From Terriglobia bacterium (GTDB lineage: Bacteria > Acidobacteriota > UBA6911): a DNA stretch of 64,000 nucleotides. Positions 17,123 to 25,729 of the stretch are shown here, piece after piece. The DNA lies in NCBI GenBank assembly GCA_020072565.1, contig JAIQGI010000004.1:1-64000 (forward strand), given 5' to 3'. Within the stretch, counting starts at the first letter, position 1. Each line of letters begins with the position of its first letter. The notes under the pieces were generated by a model. The model was not told the DNA's origin. It did no database searches and saw only the letters and a list, made by a program, of their open reading frames with translations. The position numbers and the translations under genes are program-made.

Positions 17123-18193
17123 CTACAGATCCAAATGCACCTGAGGGGGGAGCAGGATCGATTGGGGATTGGTGGCGGCCGCAAGAGGCGGGATGTCGTT
17201 GAGGAAATGGTAGCAGACGCCGAAGGCAGCAGGGCCCGAGATGAGGTCTCCGAGCTTACAAGAAACGACTACATCCCCAGTGGCGCGCAGGGTTACGGTC
17301 ATCGTCCGGCAATCATTCGGGATGGCGGTGATGGCAACCGCCAGCGCCTTATTGCGGTCGATGCAATGAAACCAGCGCTGCGGGAGGTACTCCTCAGGGC
17401 TTGTTGCCGAGCCGCGGTGGTCGATCCGTCCGGCAGTCAACAGCGACCATTGGGCAGCGCCGCCGGCGGAAAAATCGGTGTGCCAGACGATTTCTGCTGC
17501 GACGCCACTCTGCAGTTTTCCATAGATCCCGCCGCCGACGCCGAAGTCGCAGGTAAGGACCTGCGCGCCGACTGCGAGCGGCAATGCAAAGACAACCTCA
17601 TCACCCGGCTGCGGTTCTTGGAGGACGTGTACCAGCGACAGCCATGATTTGCATGCAGTGATTTCCGCCCGGGTTTGGGCGTGGCAGCCGTCCGCGTACC
17701 GGTGGGCGGCGGTGATGCGCGCGGCTAGAGAGAGGCCTGCAGCACAGGCAGAGCTACTGAGTAGCTCGGCCTGCGCCCCGTTCCGCGTCAGCAGGCTCGG
17801 TGCTCGCAGGTGGCGCACCTCATCATAGACCACATCGTGCACTCTGCCGTGCAGGTCGAGCTCGATCGCGAAGCGCAGCTGCTCACTGCGCAACCGTTCC
17901 CTTGTGGATATCCGCAACGGGTCATCGAAGAGGAATGCAGGCTGCCCGGTGCCGAGCCGCAGTTCGACGGTTTCCAGCGGCGCCATGGAGACCGCAAAGT
18001 CGAGGCGAAAGAGCGCGGCATCGTTGTCGCCGGCCGGCGTTACTTGCATGGGGACAGGCTGTCCGTCCCGGCCGATCAATCCGAGATCTTGCGCCCGACA
18101 TACTTCCGGCAGATGCAGCTCCGTCGACAGCGGATATAAAAAACGCCGGATCCCCCGGGTTTCACGCACGGAAATGCGGCCGACGACACTCAT
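17123..18193 (-). CDS. Hypothetical beta-rich protein coupled to waaA (356 aa)
   Basis: Unrecognised. There is no signal peptide or membrane helix. The sequence alternates short hydrophobic strands with turns throughout (RRFLYPLSTELHLPE, ETVELRLGTG, VVFALPLAVGAQVLTCDFG, ALAVAITAIP), as in carbohydrate-active beta-sandwich proteins, but no catalytic motif can be named. Its ATG overlaps the waaA stop codon by 4 bases, so it is translated from the same message. Tight coupling to the Kdo transferase gene suggests a job in the lipopolysaccharide or surface-glycan pathway; this is inference from position only. Confidence 0.75.
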   Translation of the reverse strand: MSVVGRISVRETRGIRRFLYPLSTELHLPEVCRAQDLGLIGRDGQPVPMQVTPAGDNDAALFRLDFAVSMAPLETVELRLGTGQPAFLFDDPLRISTRERLRSEQLRFAIELDLHGRVHDVVYDEVRHLRAPSLLTRNGAQAELLSSSACAAGLSLAARITAAHRYADGCHAQTRAEITACKSWLSLVHVLQEPQPGDEVVFALPLAVGAQVLTCDFGVGGGIYGKLQSGVAAEIVWHTDFSAGGAAQWSLLTAGRIDHRGSATSPEEYLPQRWFHCIDRNKALAVAITAIPNDCRTMTVTLRATGDVVVSCKLGDLISGPAAFGVCYHFLNDIPPLAAATNPQSILLPPQVHLDL

Positions 18194-19527
18194 CGTGCCC
18201 TCACCTCCTCGTAAAGAGCTGCCATCCTCTCGAAGGTGAGTCGGGCTGCGCCCCGGTTGCCTTCGAAAACCGAATACGCTGCCTTACCCAGCGCCTCGCA
18301 CGCGGCCGGGTCCCGGAGCAGTCGCACGAATGTCTCGGTGAGCTGCCGGACCTGCGAGTTTCCGTCCTCCTCTCGGGCGGTGATCTGCCGTATGCTGCGA
18401 CGCGAGCGAAACTCGTCGATGATCTGCGGGAAGTTCTCCATCGACGGCCCGATCACGATCGGCTTCGCATAAAGGGCCGGCTCGATGATACTCTGCCCGC
18501 CGTGGTGGGCGAGCGTGCCCCCGACGAATACGACCGTCGCGAAGCGGTAGGCCGTCGCAAGTTCCCCGAGCGTATCCAGGATGAGCACTTCCGCGTCCTG
18601 GACCGGGCCGGCATTATTGGATCGGCGCCGGACGCCGAAGCCGGCACGCTCAACCAGAGCGGTCACGGAATCAAAGCGCTCCGGATGGCGGGGTGCTACG
18701 AGCAGTCGCGTTTTTCCCAGCCCCGGCGTCCCGCGGATCCGACGGAGAACCTCGAGCAGCGTCTGCTCCTCGCCTGGATGCGTGCTGCCTGCGACGATCA
18801 AGGGGCCGGCGCCTGAGTGGAGTCCGAGTGCTTCCTGGAGAGCGTGTGCTTGAGCTTCGGCGATTTCTTTTTCAACCAGATCGCGGTCATACTTGATATT
18901 GCCCGTTACCAGGACCCTGTCCGCCGGCGCACCCATGCGCCGGATGCGCTCGGCATCCTCCTCGGATTTCATCATAAGAATACTGTAGCTTTGAAAGACG
19001 GGGCCCAGCACCGGCCGCAGCCAGCGATAGTACCGAAACGACGCGGCTGAGATGCGACCGTTGACGAGAACCACAGGCATGCCGCGCCGGCACATCTGGC
19101 GCGTGACATTCGCCCAGATCTCGGTATCGGCGATGACCAGCATGACAGGCCGGATCCAGTCGATTACGCCGTTGGCGATCGACGCCAGGTCGATGGGAAA
19201 GTAGAACGTGTTGCCCTCGCCGTATTTTGCGAAGCGCTGCCTTGCGATAGCCTGCCCCGTAAGGGTAATCGTCGAAAAGACGAAGCGTATTTCGGGGAAC
19301 CGCCGATGAAGCGCATGGGCCAGCGGTTGGACGCTCAGCGTCTCGCCGACCGAACAGGAGTGAAACCAGATGGTCGGGCGGCCGTCGGAGCGCAGGCTGT
19401 CGGGGAGGCGCCCAAGGCGCTCGCGCAGGCCTTCGGGCGACCTCCGATGGCGCCACGCTCTCAGACACAACACCGGTATCAGAAAAGCGCCCCAGATCAC
19501 CATCAGGAAGCTGTAAACGAAATACAT
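18190..19527 (-). CDS. waaA: 3-deoxy-D-manno-octulosonic acid transferase
   Basis: Transfers Kdo from CMP-Kdo to the lipid A precursor at the inner face of the cytoplasmic membrane. 445 residues with an N-terminal membrane anchor (about 3-24), a GT30 donor region with HSCSVGET (the Glu of SVGE is the catalytic base in the family), ADTEIWAN (usually ETELWPN), VNGRIS and TGNIKYD, then a C-terminal GT-B domain with FVGGTLAHHGGQSIIEPA. The ATG at 19527 is preferred over an upstream TTG because MYFVYSFLM matches the usual start of the family. kdsB lies 89 bases upstream. Neither lpxK nor kdsA/C/D is in the window. Confidence 0.93.
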   Translation of the reverse strand: MYFVYSFLMVIWGAFLIPVLCLRAWRHRRSPEGLRERLGRLPDSLRSDGRPTIWFHSCSVGETLSVQPLAHALHRRFPEIRFVFSTITLTGQAIARQRFAKYGEGNTFYFPIDLASIANGVIDWIRPVMLVIADTEIWANVTRQMCRRGMPVVLVNGRISAASFRYYRWLRPVLGPVFQSYSILMMKSEEDAERIRRMGAPADRVLVTGNIKYDRDLVEKEIAEAQAHALQEALGLHSGAGPLIVAGSTHPGEEQTLLEVLRRIRGTPGLGKTRLLVAPRHPERFDSVTALVERAGFGVRRRSNNAGPVQDAEVLILDTLGELATAYRFATVVFVGGTLAHHGGQSIIEPALYAKPIVIGPSMENFPQIIDEFRSRRSIRQITAREEDGNSQVRQLTETFVRLLRDPAACEALGKAAYSVFEGNRGAARLTFERMAALYEEVRAR

Positions 19528-19616
19528 AGGCCGCCGGACCAAGAGCTTGCCACGGACTTCACCGAGTGCGACCGGGGCTTGGGTGCGCCTGCCGTCGCAA
19601 TCCGTGGCCGAGTTTT

Positions 19617-20357
19617 TTAGGTCATCCCTTGTTTGTCGAATAATGTGATCACGCGCCGTAGGTCGGCTTCAGTGTCGACTCCGACCGTGTCATGTTGCGT
19701 TTCCACAACCAGGATCGGAACGCCATTCTGCAGAAAGCGCAGCTGCTCGAGTTTCTCGGCGAGTTCGAGCGACGACTGCGGCAGGCGGTGAAATAGAGCC
19801 AGTGCTGCCCTCGTGTATGCGTAGAGGCCGATGTGCTTGTAATATCGTATTCGGCCACTCCCGTCGCGGTCGAAGGGTATCGGGAAGCGCGAAAAATAGA
19901 GCGCGCGCATCTTGGCATCCGTGACCACCTTGACATTGTTCGGATCCCGGGCAGCCGCATCGCCGATCGCAACCATCAGGGTCGCCACCTCCGTGTCTCC
20001 TGCCAGGATCGGCCCCAGCAACAACTGGAGGTGATCCGGGCGCAACGTAGGTTCGTCCCCCTGGATATTCACGTAAACATCCCCGTCGGTCCGCTCCATT
20101 ACTTCGTGCAGCCGGTCGCTTCCCGACGGATGACTGCCGGTCATCGTCACGGGAATGTCATGGTCCAGGCAATAGTGCTGCACTTCTTCGCTGTCGGTGG
20201 CCACGATCAGATCGCTCAAGAGAGGCGACCGCCGGGCACTTTCATAAACCCAGTGGACCATCGCCTTTCCGGCAATCGGGCGCAGAACCTTGCCGGGCAG
20301 GCGCTTGGAATCCAGCCGCGCGGGGATCACACCGAGAACCTTTAGAGAGTCTTTCAT
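19617..20357 (-). CDS. kdsB: 3-deoxy-manno-octulosonate cytidylyltransferase (CMP-Kdo synthetase)
   Basis: Activates Kdo with CTP to give CMP-Kdo, the donor for the waaA product encoded just downstream. 246 residues, the normal length. Motifs: VIPARLDSKRLPGK (nucleotide-binding loop), VATDSEEV, NIQGDEP (metal and CTP site), DPNNVKVV and a C-terminal GVDTEADLRRV. AGGA precedes the ATG by 5 bases. It forms an operon with waaA and the 356-residue unknown gene. Its presence shows that the organism makes Kdo-containing lipopolysaccharide. Confidence 0.96.
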   Translation of the reverse strand: MKDSLKVLGVIPARLDSKRLPGKVLRPIAGKAMVHWVYESARRSPLLSDLIVATDSEEVQHYCLDHDIPVTMTGSHPSGSDRLHEVMERTDGDVYVNIQGDEPTLRPDHLQLLLGPILAGDTEVATLMVAIGDAAARDPNNVKVVTDAKMRALYFSRFPIPFDRDGSGRIRYYKHIGLYAYTRAALALFHRLPQSSLELAEKLEQLRFLQNGVPILVVETQHDTVGVDTEADLRRVITLFDKQGMT

Positions 20358-20828
20358 GGTTTTCCTGACCTAAGCGGGAGCGTCCTCTAAATTTTCAATT
20401 ATCGCATTACTTTGCGCGAAACCGGGAGAAAAGTCCGGGATCAGTGACGATTCCGATATTGGGAGAAAGCCGCCCTGAATGAGGCGAAGAACACGAATGG
20501 GAGAGAGAAGTGAAGCGAGCGCCTTCGCCCTCTCCGCAGCGGTGCCCTGGAACCTCAAACATTCTGCGGTCTCTATCGCCTCAGCGTTTGCTGCGTTGAG
20601 ATCTTATGGATGCGGCTTAGGCGGAGCTTTGGCCGGCCGGCGATTGGAGGGCGGGGGTGCCGGCGGACCACGCCGTTTCATTTGCCGGTAAACGTTTTTC
20701 CCCAGTTTTATGTTCTTAAAGCCGCCTTTGTGGGACATGCAGGCCCCCTGATTTTGGATGGTTCATTTACGGTTGTTTGCCGCACGGGGACCGTCTCTGC
20801 ACGGCATGTCTTGAAATCCAAAACAGGA
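20358..20828. other. Intergenic region upstream of kdsB
   Basis: 471 bases without a supported gene; frames are short and lack motifs. A GATAAT -10-like hexamer on the minus strand near 20398-20403 could serve kdsB but no clear -35 is seen. No terminator with a T-run was found for the gene ending at 20829. Confidence 0.45.
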
Positions 20829-23800
20829 TCAATTTCTGCTGGCGGTCAGGCAGCGGGCCGGGTCGGTGACGGCGCCGATCTTGGCAGCGAAGCCGGTTTG
20901 TTTTGCGATCTCCTGCTGCGTGACGATGCGGACGTCGAGCAGACCCTTGCGCTTATAGCCGGTTCGCAAATAATTCATTTCTGCCAGCGCGAGACTCCAG
21001 CCCTCGAGCCAGATCTCCAATTCATGCTTCATCGCCGGTGTACCGTCGAAATGAACAATGAGGTCAATGTCTGCCTCGGGACCGGCCGTCCCGTTCTTCG
21101 TGCTGCCGATGACATAAACGCCTTTGACGCCAAACCGGCCGGCATCGAGTTCAGCGGCGATCTTCTGAGCCATGCGGATGCGCCAGCGCGAGTTGTCGTC
21201 CGGCAGCCGGCTGGCAGGCTCGGCCTGCGGCGCGGGCGGGCTCTCGACTTCGCCCGACATGGCGAGCATGCCCACTGCTTCCTCCTGGTCCGCGTTCATG
21301 AGCACGCGGAGCACGCGTCCGCCGGTGGCACGCGGCACATCGATTACGCGGATCGTGTGGGCAAGAGCGGCGTACTCCGGCAATATCGCGGGCAGGATGT
21401 TCGGGGAGTTTCTCAGGAATGACTCCTTGAATATGATCCCGGCGTCATCGGGGTAGAGCGGGAGATACCGGATGCCCGATTCCACCAGATCCTGGAAAAA
21501 GTGGGTGCCGAAGGAGAGGTCGGGAACGTAACCGCCCGTCTTGCGTGCGATCTCGACGAGGACCGCAGTGTTGTTGATGTCCGAATAGGTGACACTGACC
21601 CCGAGCTTGATGTCGCCGCGGCTGCCCCAGCGCCCCGGGCCCATGAGGATGAACTTGCGTTTGGGAAGAATCTTGTTCAGGTTGCTTACGGCACGCCCGA
21701 CGGCCTGCAGATCGGCCAGGTTCGTGAGCCGGCTGTAGCCGTCCGGATCCACATAGACGACGTGCGTGATATCGGCAGTCTTGCCGTTGGAAACATAACG
21801 ATTGGCAGAGAAGATGATCTGGCTTTCCGGGATGTCTCTCGGAATGGGAGACGGGACGCTTTCGAGCGAGTAGCTTTGCGGGCGGCACTGGAGGAGGTAG
21901 AAGTTGCTGCCGTCGCAGGCAAACTCGATGTCGACGGGCGTGCGCATCGTGTTGCGCAGCAGCGCGAAAAGACTCTTCATCTGGCTGAGGAAAGGGGTCC
22001 GCGCAATCAGGCCCTCAAAGGTGATGACGACGTCGTCTCTCTCGAAATCGAGGTTGAACGCGTTGGGAGTGCGCATGCGATCGTCCTCGAAGATGGAAAT
22101 GAGATTGCCTATGCCGGGGTATTGGGCTCCGACATCGGCCAGGACATCAGACAGCTCCATCGTCCGGAAGGCATTGTCGGCGAGATCGATTACGTCGATT
22201 TTCTTGGGAGCATAGCGGATGGTCTCCTCGGGCGTCACGTTGACGCGCAGGTGGGGCTGCCCCGGAGCGACCAGGATCGGATAATCGTCGGCCACGCGAT
22301 CGACGGCACGAGTTCCGAGGCCCGGCACAAGGCGCAGCAGGCCATCCTCGCGTTTGATCCGGGGCGACCAACGGAACTCGTTGTTGGAGAATCCGACGCC
22401 GGAAAAGGCGGGGAAGAAATAGCGCCCCACCCGGGTGCCGACCACCTCCTGGATCATGATGCCCATCTCTTCATGCTGGTCGAGCAATCCTCTCTCGGCG
22501 CGGTACTGAATCGGATCCGGGCTGAAAACCGAGGCGTACACCTCGGCGAGCGCATCGAGCAGTGCTGCCAGCCGGCTTGCCCTCTCCCCCTGGTTGGCCA
22601 GAAACAGGCTCTTATACTTTCCCGAGAAGGCCGCGCCCATGCGATCCTCGAGCAGGCTCGAGCTCCTGACGATCAGCGGGTGGTCGCCGAAATCATCGAG
22701 AGCGGTGGAAATACCCTGTAGGATGTCCGGCGGGAACCTGGAGCTCTTGAAGACTTGGAGAATATGCGGATATTCCTCCCGGATCTGATCGATATCGAGG
22801 TACTTCCAGTTGTATACGTCGTCGAGGTTGTTGTAGGCGAGAAAGTGCAGGAGCATGTCCGAAGGAAGGTACCAGGTCTTCGGAATCCGGATGTCGGTCA
22901 GCAGATCGGAATAGTCCTTCGCGCCCTGGAGGATATGCGAAGCGAGAAACAACCCGCTGGTTTTGCCGCCCAGTTTGCCGTGGCTCTTCGGCACCAGGAT
23001 GGTATGTTTCAGGAGGTCGAAGAAATCCTCCACCTCGAGGTGCTTGCGCGACGTTTCGATGAAGTCGAGATCATCGGTCAGCAGGCGGCGCACGAGGGAG
23101 GTCTTCAGGCCGACCTGCGTTGCCACCGACAGTTCGCGTGAATTGATGCCTGTGTGCTGAAATCGCTCCATGGCGTTCGCGATCTCGACCAGGGAAGTGT
23201 CAGCGGCCTCGAGCGCCTGAACGAGGAAGTTGACCCGGTCCTCTTTGATCCAGATCTGGATCAAGGACAGCAGTTCCTGCTCGGCGAGGTAATGTGCGGC
23301 AATGAGGAATGTCTCTTCCGTGATCGCGTCCAGGTCCCTGGGTTCGGCCTTCTGCAGCGGACGGTTTTCGTCGTAGGGTATCTCGTCCTGCTCCCGTGCG
23401 CCCGACAGGGTGCGCAGCAAATCCTTGGCTTTGCCGATGCCGTTGATCGACAGGTAATTGAGCATCTTGCGCGCGATCTGTTTGAACAGGTCCGGATCGG
23501 TCGTTTTTAAAAGGTCAAGGATGATGCGCCAGTCTTGCCGTGCCACGTCGGTTGCCGAGGTATTCCACTGCTTGACGTGCCCTGCGTTCCTGAGTTCGCG
23601 CTGAAGCACAGCCTGGCCGATCCGATCTGCGATCATCTTGATCAATTGATATTCTTCTTTGAGGAACGGTCCCTCATCCGCCTCCGGCAACTCTCGCGTG
23701 TAAGCAACTGTAATGCTGCCGACCTCTTCTCCCTGCACAAAGATGGGCGCCCTTTGTACCCAGCGTGTTTCATAAAAACCGGGCATGCTGATGGTCCGGT

Positions 23801-24026
23801 TCTGAAAGATAATTCTTGCCTGACAGAACTGGGGATATTGCCATCCGGCGGGGATCGCCTCGGTGATCAGACGAAGCAGTTCGCTAAAGGGCTTGTCCGA
23901 TTGAAGGATCTCGTCGATCGTGTAGATGGATTTCAGCTCTTTGGCGCGCTCTTGCAGCACGCTCAGGACTTTATCGAGAGGCGTGATTCGATCGCTGGCT
24001 GCCGGTTCCTGCCTTGATTCGCCCAT
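20829..24026 (-). CDS. GAF-like / PEP-pyruvate-binding ATP-grasp / nucleotidyltransferase fusion protein
   Basis: 1065 residues in three parts. Residues about 10-150 look like a GAF-type sensor (LKSIYTIDEIL, GWQYPQFCQARIIF, VGSITVAYTREL). Residues about 340-730 carry the pyruvate-phosphate-dikinase ATP-binding domain: GGKTSGLFLASHIL, HPLIVRSSSLLEDRMGAAFSGKY, IMIQEVVGTRVG, DIEFACDGSNFYLLQCRPQS. A conserved-looking GPGRWGSRGDIKLGV follows. The C-terminus has a nucleotidyltransferase core, VYVIGSTKNGTAGPEADIDL (GS and DxD). The phosphohistidine swivel domain and the PEP-binding barrel of true PpsA/PPDK are absent. The ATG at 24026 is used because the longer frame to 24083 translates an intergenic repeat. 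Reaction unknown. Confidence 0.82.
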   Translation of the reverse strand: MGESRQEPAASDRITPLDKVLSVLQERAKELKSIYTIDEILQSDKPFSELLRLITEAIPAGWQYPQFCQARIIFQNRTISMPGFYETRWVQRAPIFVQGEEVGSITVAYTRELPEADEGPFLKEEYQLIKMIADRIGQAVLQRELRNAGHVKQWNTSATDVARQDWRIILDLLKTTDPDLFKQIARKMLNYLSINGIGKAKDLLRTLSGAREQDEIPYDENRPLQKAEPRDLDAITEETFLIAAHYLAEQELLSLIQIWIKEDRVNFLVQALEAADTSLVEIANAMERFQHTGINSRELSVATQVGLKTSLVRRLLTDDLDFIETSRKHLEVEDFFDLLKHTILVPKSHGKLGGKTSGLFLASHILQGAKDYSDLLTDIRIPKTWYLPSDMLLHFLAYNNLDDVYNWKYLDIDQIREEYPHILQVFKSSRFPPDILQGISTALDDFGDHPLIVRSSSLLEDRMGAAFSGKYKSLFLANQGERASRLAALLDALAEVYASVFSPDPIQYRAERGLLDQHEEMGIMIQEVVGTRVGRYFFPAFSGVGFSNNEFRWSPRIKREDGLLRLVPGLGTRAVDRVADDYPILVAPGQPHLRVNVTPEETIRYAPKKIDVIDLADNAFRTMELSDVLADVGAQYPGIGNLISIFEDDRMRTPNAFNLDFERDDVVITFEGLIARTPFLSQMKSLFALLRNTMRTPVDIEFACDGSNFYLLQCRPQSYSLESVPSPIPRDIPESQIIFSANRYVSNGKTADITHVVYVDPDGYSRLTNLADLQAVGRAVSNLNKILPKRKFILMGPGRWGSRGDIKLGVSVTYSDINNTAVLVEIARKTGGYVPDLSFGTHFFQDLVESGIRYLPLYPDDAGIIFKESFLRNSPNILPAILPEYAALAHTIRVIDVPRATGGRVLRVLMNADQEEAVGMLAMSGEVESPPAPQAEPASRLPDDNSRWRIRMAQKIAAELDAGRFGVKGVYVIGSTKNGTAGPEADIDLIVHFDGTPAMKHELEIWLEGWSLALAEMNYLRTGYKRKGLLDVRIVTQQEIAKQTGFAAKIGAVTDPARCLTASRN

Positions 24027-24034
24027 TGCCGTCA

Positions 24035-24150
24035 GGAGTCCGGAGTCAGGAGTCAAGAGTCGGAAGGATGAAATCATACTCATGTGTCCATGCTCGGAAG
24101 CTGGACTGTTGAGCTTTTCTTCTGACTCCCGTCTCCTGACTCCGGACTCC
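24035..24150. repeat. 18-bp perfect inverted repeat of GAGTC units
   Basis: GGAGTCCGGAGTCAGGAG at 24035-24052 and its exact complement at 24133-24150 flank an 80-base loop; each arm continues into further GACTCC/GGAGTC units (24031-24062 and 24122-24151). It lies between gdhA and the fusion-protein gene. Reading it as protein gives the LLTPDSGLLT-like peptide, which is why the upstream start was rejected. Confidence 0.85.
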
Positions 24151-24200
24151 CTGTCCTTTAGAGTACTTCTGTCATGGTCCGCTCAAGCCGGGTCGTTCAT

Positions 24201-25487
24201 TTAGACCCAGCCGCGGTCTTTGCATGCCTGAGCCACGCGGCTGATCGCGATGACGTAGGCTGCATCTCTCATATAGAGCTTCTTCTTCTTTGCCAGTTCA
24301 TGAACCGCGTGGAAGGCCGAGGTCATTTTGGTGTCGAGCCGGTTGAGGACTTCATCCTTTTCCCAGAAGAAGTTCATGTTGCTCTGCACCTGCTCGAAGT
24401 AGCTGCAGGTGACGCCGCCGGCGTTGGCCAGGAAATCGGGAATCACGAAAATCCCACGCGGTTTCAAAGCTGCGTCGGCTTCGGGTGTTGTGGGTCCGTT
24501 CGCTCCTTCGGCGATGATCCTGACCCTTTTCTGAATCTTGCCGGTATTTTCGCCCGTGATCTGGTTTTCCAGCGCGGCCGGGATGAGGATGTCCACGTTC
24601 TGCTCCAGCCAGGCCTCTCCGGGCAGCACCTCATAGCCCAGTTTGCGCGCCTTGTCCTTGTCGATGCCGCCGAAGCGGTCGGTGATGGCCAGCAAGGCAT
24701 CCACGTCGACGCCGGAAGCGAGCTTGAAGGCGTACGAGGTCTGGTCGTTCTGATCCCAGGAGGAGACACAAATGACCGTGCCGCCCATCTGCTGATAAAG
24801 GCGGATCGCGTATTGTGCAACGTTGCCAAAGCCCTGCACGCTTGCGACTGTTTTCTCAGTATTGGCGCCAAGCTCATGGAGCGCCTCGCGCAGCGTGTAG
24901 ACCACCCCATAACCGGTAGCCTCGGTGCGCCCGAGCGAGCCGCCCATGCCCACGGGCTTTCCGGTAATGAATCCGGGATATTTGCCGCCATGGATGACTT
25001 CAAACTCATCCAGAATCCACAGCATGTGCTGGGCATTGGTCATGACATCGGGTGCGGGCACGTCCGCCAGCGGCCCGACATTCCGCGCGATTTGCCGAAC
25101 CCAGCCGCGGCAGATGGCCTCCTGCTCGCGCTGGCTCAGATTGTGCGGATCGCATATCACTCCGCCCTTGGCGCCACCAAGGGGAATATCGACCACGGCG
25201 CACTTCCAGGTCATCCACATGGACAGGGCCCGGACGGTGTCGATCGTTTCCTGCGGGTGAAAGCGGATGCCGCCCTTGGAAGGGCCGCGCGCATCGTTGT
25301 GCTGCACACGGAAACCGCGGAAAATCCTGACGCTGCCGTCGTCCATCCGGACCGGGATGTTGAACTGATACTCACGCATCGGATTTCGCAACAATTCCTT
25401 GGTTGCCTTATCGAGGTTAAGCTGGTCGGCTACACGGTCAAACTGCGTCTGTGCCATCTGAAATGCACTAAAAGAGTTATTGCTCAT
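24201..25487 (-). CDS. gdhA: Glutamate dehydrogenase (Glu/Leu/Phe/Val dehydrogenase family)
   Basis: Interconverts glutamate and 2-oxoglutarate plus ammonia with NAD(P). 428 residues. Motifs: GGIRFHP and MTWKCAVVDIPLGGAKGGV (substrate site and catalytic Lys), PAPDVMTN, GRTEATGYGVVY, QGFGNVAQYA (dinucleotide-binding Rossmann loop), NANGPTTPEAD-like EGANGPTTPEAD and NAGGVTCSYFEQVQ. The length fits the hexameric small-subunit class. The ATG at 25487 is selected because GGAG lies 6 bases upstream; in-frame GTG and ATG codons further up are less well placed. Cofactor preference was not decided. Confidence 0.95.
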   Translation of the reverse strand: MSNNSFSAFQMAQTQFDRVADQLNLDKATKELLRNPMREYQFNIPVRMDDGSVRIFRGFRVQHNDARGPSKGGIRFHPQETIDTVRALSMWMTWKCAVVDIPLGGAKGGVICDPHNLSQREQEAICRGWVRQIARNVGPLADVPAPDVMTNAQHMLWILDEFEVIHGGKYPGFITGKPVGMGGSLGRTEATGYGVVYTLREALHELGANTEKTVASVQGFGNVAQYAIRLYQQMGGTVICVSSWDQNDQTSYAFKLASGVDVDALLAITDRFGGIDKDKARKLGYEVLPGEAWLEQNVDILIPAALENQITGENTGKIQKRVRIIAEGANGPTTPEADAALKPRGIFVIPDFLANAGGVTCSYFEQVQSNMNFFWEKDEVLNRLDTKMTSAFHAVHELAKKKKLYMRDAAYVIAISRVAQACKDRGWV

Positions 25488-25729
25488 TCTCATCTCCACG
25501 TGTAATCAGGCCCGGGGAGGACCCGGATAAAAAGAAAGGCATGATGACTTGCCCTGGTAATGACTATCGCCGGCCTCTCTGCCGTGTGGTCGGGAAGGCG
25601 CGGACCTCGCATTATACATCCGGCATGGGGATTGGTGTAGAGCCGCGCATCAAATGACGAGCGACAGGCGGTTCCATTCCTGCCCGTCATTTGTCTTGTG
25701 GCGGCCGCGGTTTGCGCTGCCGGCGCCGG

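Noticed and set aside
24174-25505. 443-codon open frame antisense to gdhA
   Set aside because: It spans glutamate dehydrogenase exactly, has no family motif and its composition reflects the complement of gdhA codons.
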